DNA of 64,000 bases from Monodelphis domestica (lineage: Eukaryota; Chordata; Mammalia; Didelphimorphia; Didelphidae). The stretch lies in contig NC_077230.1 in the NCBI RefSeq assembly GCF_027887165.1, positions 328,150,415 to 328,214,414 on the forward strand, written 5' to 3'. This document shows, piece after piece, positions 56,396 to 64,000 of this stretch (the stretch's first letter is position 1; each line of letters starts with the position of its first letter). Under the pieces are notes generated by a model. That model did no database searches, was not told the origin of the DNA, and saw only the letters and a list, made by a program, of their open reading frames with translations. A program made the position numbers and the translations under genes.

Positions 56396-58389
56396 TAAAT
56401 TACCTGTTCTTTAGACTCTAGTATACATTTAAGTATTTTATTGCATCATATTCTCATCTAAAAGTTTGCTCTGTTTTAATTTTGGTCTTCTAAGCAAGGA
56501 TTGTATTTGACCCTTCCCTTATACCCTCACCAAACCTAGTATAACACTGTATACATAGTAGAGTAGTATGAAAATTCTTTGGAACAAAGTAAAACAATCG
56601 TATTTATTGAATTTTAATCAACCTGACAACTTTTTATATTGTTAAAAAAACTTCTCATATTCAATCTAGCCTCCTTTTACCATAATCATTTACATGGTTT
56701 AGTATTAAGTTCACAGGACTTAAATATATATATACATATATATATATATGTACATATCATTTATTTCCTCATCAAAAGGCACATTTTTTTCATATCAGAT
56801 ATTAAACTTATCTTGGATGAAGTCATTTTTTTTCCAAGATTAGCCTTGATTTCCATTAGTCCATTGATTTCCATGGAGCTTAAATAATGCAAATTCTCAT
56901 ACTACTGAAGAATATTAATCTCCATTTCTTAATTTTTTTTATCTTTTTGTGATATGTGGGATGGTGCAAAGATGTGTTAAAATATTCCATTGCCATCTAA
57001 AAATCTCTATAATTCCAGAATGATCTTCCTTTCCAATATGACATATTTTGCATTTGTTATGTTATTAAGTTACCACATATATAATAAAAATTTAAAAATA
57101 TTTAAAAATATTTTTAATTCATCATTCCCTCAATGAGGAGAAGAATTCTAGAACCATGGAAGTGAAAATTTCCTGAAACATTTGTTGGGATGTTTTACAG
57201 TCTGATGAAGATCCTCAGTAGTTATAGATGCACCTGGACTTTTTCTGGCATTGTGTGGGCATAATTTTGTATGAAAAATTGAGTATCATTAGAAAAAATA
57301 TCTTTTTCAGTTTTGAGTTCTCTAGTATTTGTATTAACTTGCCCTTAACAAACTTTTTTTTCCTTTATGGAAATAGTAGCTTTCTTTTTTTACTGGTATT
57401 TTCACTGTTCTTCTAACTTTTTGTAACATATTCCACAGCACAACAAATACCCCTTCTAGCTGTCAGATCCTACTGCAAGTCTTTGTTGTTTTCTGAGAGT
57501 TAATTAGACTCTTTTGCAGCAATAGCTTATCAATTAATGTTGCTGTTTTTTTTTTAATTTTCAACCAAACTTTCATTTTTGCTTCAGTTGACAAATACTG
57601 TGGGCTTGAAAGAGCTTTGAAATGCTTGAGCTGAGGTTTCTCTTAATGGTAATTGAAGCATGTTCTGAAAGAAGAGCCACAACTTTAATACATTTTTCTT
57701 GCCATACCATACATTCTTTAAAAGCACAAAATTAAAAATAAACAAAAAAAGTAATGAGATACCTAAATATAGCATGAAATCCAGCACTCAAACTGGCAGA
57801 GCCTTAACTAAAAGTGAGGAAACTAGTTCAATCCAATTTTGTGTGGTTAGAGTAAAACATTTTGAATCAGCCTAGTAGTGTCAGCAGAAATATACAAAGG
57901 ATATATTTACTGTCACCAACTGAAACCATTAACAAATTATTGATTTTCCTGAGTAATTCTTATGCCTCTTCAGACGCTCAATAGATTTATTGGTTGTCTG
58001 GTGAAAACAGATCATCCTTGTATGGTAACCTAATGGCACAGACTTGACATTCCTAAATTCCTGAACTTTGTGTGTCCAGAAGGGAGGGATGAACAACTTT
58101 TGATGAGGGGATTCAATTTGCAGCTTCTTTGTCCACAAGACAATAATATTTTCTGATTTTACTCAGTTGACAAACTCTCTCTTCTTTGAGCTAGGCTAAC
58201 TGCTTGTGACATCTTCAGGAAGTCATGACCAGAAAACAATTTCTTTATCCTATTTAGATATCTATGGTATCACCATAGTAACACCTCAGTTCTTCTTTCT
58301 TGTCTGAAAACCTCAAAATTTTCAAACAGCTGTGAGTCCAGAAATAATTAAAAAAAAAACGATCAGAGTACAAACAGCAATGAAAATAG
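56396..58389. other. Intron DNA, AT-rich, mostly unrecognised
   Basis: Possible L2 terminus at about 56480-56575, and a (TA)n patch at 56726-56752. The remainder is AT-rich without recognised exon or repeat. Confidence 0.4.
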
Positions 58390-58750
58390 CCAAGAAGATT
58401 AAAGGACTTAGATCTTTGGTGCTTACACAGTGCTATGACCATGGACAAGTCATTTCTGTTTTGAGGGCCTCAGTTTATTTCTCATCTGTACCATATCAGT
58501 AGATCAGTGGAGTTAAATTTTTGTGGAAATAAGAGCCACTAATATGTGCATATGGAACCCTGTGGGCTGCATGTTGACTACTTTTAAGCTGTAATGTTAT
58601 TTGTTTCATTGTATTTTTATTTATTTTGTTAAAAAATTTCCCAGTTTTACTTTAATTCAATTTGTGATTCAGTTAGCTTCATGCTTGACACCTTTGGTCT
58701 AGATGATTCTCAAAGTGTATTCCATCCCTGACATTCAGAGATTAGAGCAA
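58390..58750 (+). repeat. MIR-like SINE split by a hAT-like MITE
   Basis: Left part: 'atgaccatggacaagtcatt' and 'gcctcagtttatttctcatc'. Right part from 58699: 'tctagatgattctcaaagtg'. The MITE lies between them. Confidence 0.75.
58504..58698. mobile_element. hAT-like MITE inside a MIR, second copy
   Basis: Ends 'cagtggagttaaatttttgt' and 'catgcttgacacctttgg'. The interior has 'ctgtgggctgcatgttgact' and 'tttttatttattttgttaaa'. Flanks 'gtagat' and 'tctagat' hint at a target duplication. It is related to 3224-3395 in inverse orientation. Confidence 0.7.
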
Positions 58751-59164
58751 TTTGGTATGCGTTCACTTAACAGAGGGACCTTGGGATGGTTGGTCAAGAC
58801 TTGCAAACCTCATAAGATATAGAAAAAGAATCAAGAGAAAAGAGATAATAAGATAGAAAAAAGAAAAGTGGGCAAGTTGTAGAAAAGAGAGCAGTGATAG
58901 AGGTTAACAGTGGTCATTGAGCCAGTAGGAAACACATCTACCAATAGGACAAGAATTGATAACATGGAACAGAGTTGTCATGCTGGTGAAGAGAAAAGAA
59001 ACAACTCCTAGAAATGATTCAGTAATGTGGAGTGTTTGGTTTAAGTACAGAAAGCTCAATACAAATACCTCTTTGTATCATATAGCATTGCCATTAGACA
59101 TCATTATGTTCTTCGTACTCTGTTTACTAAGGCAGGGAAGAGTTTAGTAAATTTTAGAAAGATG
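58751..59164. other. Intron DNA, no recognised feature
   Basis: Purine-rich at about 58815-58900. No exon or repeat was recognised. Confidence 0.35.
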
Positions 59165-59355
59165 CCATTGGTGATGTGGTTCAAAGGAAAGTACCCTGAA
59201 CCAAATTATGAAAGAAATTCTGGCTCTAACTTTTCCTTAATTGACTGTGTGATCTTAGGCAAGTCACTTCTAATTGTTGAGTTTGAATGCCCTCATCTAT
59301 AAGTGAAGGGGGTTTTACTAGATGATATATAAAGTACTTCTGAGTTCTAAAATTT
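59165..59355 (+). repeat. MIR-like SINE
   Basis: 'tgaaagaaattctggctcta', 'tgtgtgatcttaggcaagtc' and 'ttttactagatgatatataa'. Confidence 0.8.
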
Positions 59356-59487
59356 GGTGGTGGCATGCAAATTTGAAACATTATGGTGCTTGAAGTGTTA
59401 ACTTTGATTTATCTAGAAATTATTTCATACAGAGCACTACTTTATTCTTTTTTTTTTTTACCAGTTTGGGTGGTCTCCAGCACTTAT

Positions 59488-59492
59488 GTATA

Positions 59493-59535
<43 letters not shown>

Positions 59536-59590
59536 ACCCTCTCTCTCTATCTCTTTCTCTGTCCCTTCCTTATTCCTCCCCTCTCCCCTT
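59488..59590 (+). repeat. (CA)n followed by CT-rich sequence
   Basis: About 44 bp of CA units, then a CT-rich tract to 59590. Confidence 0.95.
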
Positions 59591-59593
59591 ATC

Positions 59594-59870
59594 TCACTCA
59601 GGCTAGAAGTTCAATAGCCATACACAACTCATAGGCTTGATCTCAATATTGATTGACATGGAAGCTTTAACCTACTCCATTTTCCCAACTTTCTCAGTTG
59701 GGTTTTCTTAGGCCCTCTTCTTCCAAGGATTACCCTATTAGTGACAGACTTACCACAGACATCCAATCAGCTTTAGCCCTGCTGAGGCTTAGAACTCCAA
59801 ATTCGACAGATCCACCAAAATCTTAATCTCTACAGCATTTGCTGGCCCACAAATTCTCCATATCTACCTA
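59594..59870 (+). repeat. Repeat resembling a 7SL-like/unknown SINE, copy 2
   Basis: 'ctcactcaggctagaagttc', 'tttaacctactccattttcc' and 'gcttagaactccaaattcga' run parallel to 32929-33185 and vaguely to 7SL-type SINEs. Family assignment is weak. Confidence 0.4.
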
Positions 59871-60959
59871 ACATGTTGGAAGCATTGCTGCACTTTATTT
59901 TAAAATTCTCATCATAATTCTCTTTTAAAAACCTCTAGAATTTTGAATGGTCAAAGCCCCATTCTTGAGTGACTGATGAAAAGCTGGTACAAAACATTGA
60001 ATATTATATCACTGACATGAAGAGTAGCTAATGGAATCGATGTCTGAAGTGTGTAAGCATAACCTAAAAATAGTATAATAAATTTTGAAGAGTTAGAGGA
60101 TGACTCTGAAAAGTTAAAAGTTCCATAATGTTCCAGGAGCAGGTAAGTATTGAAATAACTCAAAGACATTTAAGATTGGATGGGGCACATCTCTAGGGGT
60201 TCATCATACAGTAGTGTCTACACCCCTTTTTTCTTGCTCTCCTTCAATGGACTGCAACACTACAGTGTGTGTGCTGTTTGCTAAGGTAATTTTTCTTGCT
60301 TGCCTGATGAACTAATAAATCTAGTTTCAGGAACCTCATGCCAGGGAATATCTGTTTTCAGGGAGGAAGTATAGACCCATAGCTAATGCATCATTTCAGC
60401 CAAAATTTTTCAGAAGTTTCTCTACCCTAATTCACTATAGTTGTGTCTGTTAGATATTAGTGTAAGATCAATGTACTGAAAGGGAACTGTGGAAACGTAG
60501 ACAACTGGAAACAGTTGGTTTAGATAATCTGGACCAATAGCCACAAACCTACCTCTAGGAAATATCCCAGATACCCCATAATTCTTTATTTTGTTTGCCT
60601 TCTCCTTTGCATTTATCACTTTCTAATTTAGCATCATTTTATATTCTATTCATTTGTTGAAAGATCTTATTCTTGTTCCTTCAGGACAGAGACTTTAGCT
60701 TTGTATCATATAGAAGGCATCTGAATGTTTATTTGAACTAAAGAATTAGGTAGCTGAGTGATATGCATCAGGATCACAGATCACAGAATTTAGATCTGGA
60801 AAGAAGGTTGGTAATGATCTTATATAACCCACCAGACACGCCCCCCAACCTGGAATACCCTCTTTTTCCACTCATTCATCAATGTCTCTCTTGTCTTTAG
60901 ATAACTTTTTTTACACATTTTCTTTCTCCAAAAGCCTCCCAGCTCTCTCATCCTAAGAA
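59871..60959. other. Intron DNA, mostly unrecognised
   Basis: An antisense MIR scrap lies at about 60765-60840 ('cagaatttagatctggaaag'). No exon was recognised. Confidence 0.4.
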
Positions 60960-61165
60960 GCACCAGAAAGGTCTAGTGATCCAGATCTCTGGAATTTGAA
61001 CATCCAAGTCCCAACTTAGACACTTGGTAGGTATGTGACCCTAGGCAAGTCAGTTAACCCTCTGAGGCTCTTTTCTTTCATATTTCAAAAACTGTTGATT
61101 TCACAGAATTATTTTGAGGGAAACCCTTTGTAAGCAATGAAGTTTTAGAGAAATATGTACCCTGG
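60960..61165 (+). repeat. MIR-like SINE
   Basis: 'gaaaggtctagtgatccaga', 'gtatgtgaccctaggcaagt' and 'cagttaaccctctgaggctc', with a diverged tail. Confidence 0.75.
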
Positions 61166-61299
61166 CCTCAGATTTCCTTTTCTCCTCCTTCTTGTGATTT
61201 CATGAAAGTAGGGAACTTTTGATGGAAATTCATATTAAATGTGTAAACTGAAAATTGATCAGAAATTTAGTCTTAGATTGTTTCCTGAAGCACTGGGAA

Positions 61300-61545
61300 A
61301 TGAAATAGCCACAACAATGACAAAAGCTAATATTTATAGAGTGTTTCAAGGTTTGCAAAAAATGTTATATTTATTTTCTCACTTCATTGTTACAATATCT
61401 CTGGGAGATAAGTGCTTTTTAATAGTCCCATTTTGCAACAAGAGATTAAATGAATTCTATGTGGCCAGAAAGCTCATATTTGTTATGAGCAGGACTTGAA
61501 TCTAGTGCTTCTTGACTCTGAGGTCAATTCTCTATGCCTTGCCTC
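61300..61545 (-). repeat. MIR-like SINE, antisense
   Basis: 'gctaatatttatagagtgtt', 'tcaaggtttgcaaaaaatgt', 'caggacttgaatctagtgct' and 'actctgaggtcaattctcta'. Confidence 0.82.
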
Positions 61546-61549
61546 TCCT

Positions 61550-62115
61550 CTATTAAGAAAACATAATTGATATCCTCCTACTGGTTGTTATCCATATTCT
61601 TACCACATCCTCTCTGCCTCTGTCTTTCCAGTTCTGGAACCACAATTAAATCAATTTTGCTATTACTCCTGAAAAAGGACTGACCATTTATTTTTTTGAG
61701 GACTCCACTCACTACCCTTGTAACTTTCCAAACCAAAATATTTCTCCCTGACCAACTCCCCTGAATAGATTCTATCTTCCACTATAATGCAAGTTCATTG
61801 AGGGCAGGGACTGCCTTTGCTTCTCTATTTGTGTCTCCAGGGTTTAGTACAGTGCTTGGCTCAGAGCAAGAGTTTATTCATTATGGGCCAATGAGATAAT
61901 AACCAGAGAGCATCCTTTGAAAAAGCGAAACCCAAGAACCCTAAGTCATCCTAACAACCATGAACTTTTCTGTGTGCCTTGCAACTGAAACCTTCCTTAT
62001 GTACTGCCTCTCTCATTAGAAGAGGAACTACTGACTGTCTTTTCTTTTGATTCTCTCTCACTTAGCAAGGTGCTTTGCACACAATAAGCTCTTGAATGTT
62101 TTATTCATTCATTCA
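61550..62115 (+). repeat. L2 LINE 3' ends (two)
   Basis: 61560-61890: 'aatgcaagttcattgagggc', 'agggactgcctttg' and 'tagtacagtgcttggctcag'. 61990-62115: 'cattagaagaggaactactg' and 'gctttgcacacaataagctc'. Confidence 0.75.
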
Positions 62116-62424
62116 GAACCCTTTTTTATCAGAATGTGAGCACTCCATCCCTTGATACAGACTGTATTTTTCCATGTTAGGGTTGAGCTCATTCATCACC
62201 CAATGATCTATCTTCTATTGTTGAGCCTCTCCAAATACAATAAAGTCTAGACCTGAAATTATAAATACAGAGTTTGTTCTTGGAGCCATACGAGGTACTT
62301 GTCTAGCTTGATATCAGATCACCTTCCAAAGCTTGTGCTTGCCTAGCATAATATTTAAGAACCCAAAGCAATCAATGGAGTAAAACTATAGTGAAGCTCA
62401 TAAATACTTGCTGTTATTCCTAGA
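62116..62424. other. Intron DNA, no recognised feature
   Basis: No exon or repeat was recognised. Confidence 0.35.
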
Positions 62425-62560
62425 GGCTGTAGGTGGTACAGCAGATAAAGTGCTGGACTTGGAGTTTAGAAAACTTGAATTCAAATTCTATTTCAGACAC
62501 TATCTGTGTCATATCAAAGTTGTGACTATCAAATGGAATGGACCTTAAAGTGCATATAAT
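62425..62560 (+). repeat. tRNA-derived SINE 5' half
   Basis: 'gtaggtggtacagcagataa', 'agtgctggacttggagttta' and 'cttgaattcaaattctattt'. Confidence 0.75.
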
Positions 62561-62577
62561 ACTAGCTATTGCAATTG

Positions 62578-62656
62578 CTACTACTGCTGCTACTGCTCCT
62601 ACTCCTATTATCTACTCCTACTATTACTCCTGCCCCTATTTTTACTGTTACTACTA
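62578..62656 (+). repeat. Degenerate (CTA)/(CTG)/(CTC) trinucleotide patch
   Basis: 'ctactactgctgctactgct' and similar units run on to 'ttactgttactactat'. Confidence 0.85.
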
Positions 62657-62739
62657 TAGAAAAGATAGATAATATCAACAAAGGAAGCTAAATACTAAAT
62701 CATGCACATCAGTTTACTTGAGAAAAAAGTGATCAAATT

Positions 62740-62875
62740 GAGAACTGAGGCCACTGAAGATGTTCAAGGAGAGACTGTATGATGTCTTTTCAGTGGCTAT
62801 AAAGATTCTTACTAGTGGAATAAGATTGAACTAGATTTCCCTTGAGGTTCCTTCTAGGACTAGAGTTTCAAGATA
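62740..62875 (+). repeat. CR1/L3 LINE 3' terminus
   Basis: 'gaagatgttcaaggagagac', 'aagattcttactagtggaat' and 'cccttgaggttccttctagg' fit the L3 end. Confidence 0.65.
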
Positions 62876-63284
62876 CTGCTATTGCCTGCTCTCCCCTCAG
62901 TGCCCAAGTCTTGATGATTTTCAGTTTCACCAGAAAGGCAGACAGTGGTGGCTACTCCATCTCTGGCTGACTGCTTTTATCTTCCCTTCAGGATATACTG
63001 AGCACTAGCTCTCTCCTCTTCCTCCTGGAGTCATGAGTACTGGAACCAGCATTGACTATTTATTGTTATCTGTTGTGCTTCTGTCACTGGCTTTGGCAGT
63101 GTTCATTAGGACTATCCCTGGGAAGGGAACCCTAGTAATAATAACTGGCCATAAACTAGTTTACTTCCTGGCGTCCATTACCTTTTTCACCATAAAGTGT
63201 TAAGGAGAATGTCATTCTTATCACTCCTCATCACTGTTAATCTATTGAATTTCCTTTTTCTTCTGCTCTTCTCTAGAAGCCAAA
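62876..63284. other. Intron DNA, no recognised feature
   Basis: No exon or repeat was recognised. Confidence 0.35.
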
Positions 63285-63815
63285 TGAAGCTTGGTTTCTA
63301 GAGACAGTGGATCCAAATTTCAGCCCTAATACTTGCAAATTGTATAATCTGGGGTAAGTCACTTAAACTTTGAGCCTTTCTCTCCCTAACTGGAAACAGA
63401 GAGAGTAATAATCTTACTACTTATCTTAGTGGATTGAAATGAGGAAAGGGCTTAGTAAATCTTAAGGCCCTATAGAAATCTGTTAGTATTCCAGGAATGA
63501 AAACAAATTTAAGAATAATTTCCCCCCAAGTAAAAGAAATTTAATGTTTGATACAACATTTGAAGAGGTTAACTTTTTTTCTAAACCAGACTTGATTTCA
63601 CCAGTTTAGGGAGCCTCCCTCTATATTGTATAGTAGACAGTATTGGATTTGATATCAATAACATCTGGGTTCAGATCCTGCATTAAATATTCACTAGCTG
63701 TATGACTAGAGATGCCACTTAACTTTTCTTGAATTTATTTTCCTTGCCTATAAAATGAGAGGAGACTAGACTCAGTGACCTTTAAGTCTTTTCCAATTCT
63801 AACTTTATGATCCTA
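63285..63815 (+). repeat. Two MIR-like SINEs
   Basis: 63285-63490: 'ttgtataatctggggtaagt' and 'ggaaacagagagagtaataa'. 63610-63815: 'taacatctgggttcagatcc', 'cctataaaatgagaggagac' and 'agtcttttccaattctaact'. Confidence 0.78.
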
Positions 63816-63910
63816 TAAGGTAAGAAACTGTTCTGCAAATCTAGGATCTTAGAAAATTAACTAGACAACCGGTCTCCCTGAAGGCCCTTCTATCTCCTAC
63901 TCCATGTATG

Positions 63911-64000
63911 CTTTATTATTTATTTTTATTTTTTTATTTTATTCTTTAAACATTATTTTATTTGGTCATTTCCAAACATTATTCATTGGAAACAAAAATC
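63911..64000 (-). mobile_element. L1 3' end, antisense, running off the window
   Basis: 'ttatttggtcatttccaaac' and 'attattcattggaaacaaa' are the reverse complement of the terminus at about 39345-39400. The T-rich start is the poly-A tail in reverse. The element continues beyond the window. Confidence 0.9.

Larger units (their letters stand above)
7968..64000 (+). other. ME3: ME3 intron 1 (5' 56 kb; acceptor not in window)
   Basis: No sequence encoding the next ME3 block (GMAFT...LQLGIHGLIPP type) was recognised on the + strand after 7967. The interval is therefore read as intron. It is filled with interspersed and simple repeats, listed individually. Another gene nested in the intron cannot be excluded, but none was recognised. 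Confidence 0.75.

Noticed and set aside
1..64000. An undescribed gene system (immune, toxin or viral type)
   Set aside because: Apart from the ME3 exon, no coding sequence, retroviral gene set or LTR pair could be supported. The content fits a marsupial intron full of repeats.
27420..64000. Second ME3 exon within the window
   Set aside because: No + strand segment encodes the expected GMAFT...LQLGIHGLIPP-type sequence between a plausible AG and GT.

Overview
The window is nuclear DNA from a mammal, almost certainly a marsupial. The sequence shows many copies of a ~190-bp tRNA-derived SINE of the Mar1 type, which I know from marsupials. It also shows L1 3' ends of marsupial type, THER1/MIR SINEs, L2 and CR1/L3 LINE remains, and hAT-like miniature DNA transposons. 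No bacterial, phage or plasmid gene organisation is present. Family names for repeats are from memory and were not checked against a library.

Only one protein-coding exon can be supported. At 7767-7967 (+) a CpG-rich promoter region leads into a 67-codon first coding exon that ends in a clean GT donor. Its last ~20 residues (LKKRGYDVTRNPHLNK) match the start of the mature part of mitochondrial NADP-dependent malic enzyme 3 (ME3), and the residues before them look like a mitochondrial presequence. No second coding exon was recognised downstream, so the rest of the window (7968-64000) is read as ME3 intron 1, at least 56 kb long. Mammalian ME3 is known to have long introns. Positions 1 to ~6470 are upstream intergenic DNA.

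Layout. 1-6470: intergenic, with an unclassified dispersed repeat, an L1 3' end, a hAT-like MITE inside a MIR, a GATA microsatellite and two RTE-tailed SINEs. 6470-7720: CpG island with GC boxes and no TATA box. 7654-7770: an upstream ORF whose TGA overlaps the ME3 ATG. 7767-7967: the ME3 exon. 7968-64000: intron, made mostly of L2 bodies (11.4-13.4, 16.9-17.7, 19.6-20.3, 24.2-25.1, 31.7-32.3, 34.0-35.7, 41.0-43.0, 51.9-52.6 and 61.6-62.1 kb), MIR copies throughout, L1 3' ends in both orientations, L3 remains, and large simple-sequence tracts. The main tracts are a ~640-bp CCTCT pentamer at 14.5 kb, a ~410-bp TCTA/TCTG tract at 32.5 kb, and GA, CA, TA and TAG arrays elsewhere.

No tRNA or rRNA gene, CRISPR array or previously undescribed gene system was found. 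The more unusual points are the uORF/ATG overlap, a 28-bp-arm hairpin at 25.8 kb, two hAT-like MITEs at equivalent sites in MIR elements, a three-copy and a two-copy dispersed repeat that I could not classify, a GC-rich degenerate tandem block interrupting an L2, and a 140-codon unassigned ORF at 46.8-47.2 kb.
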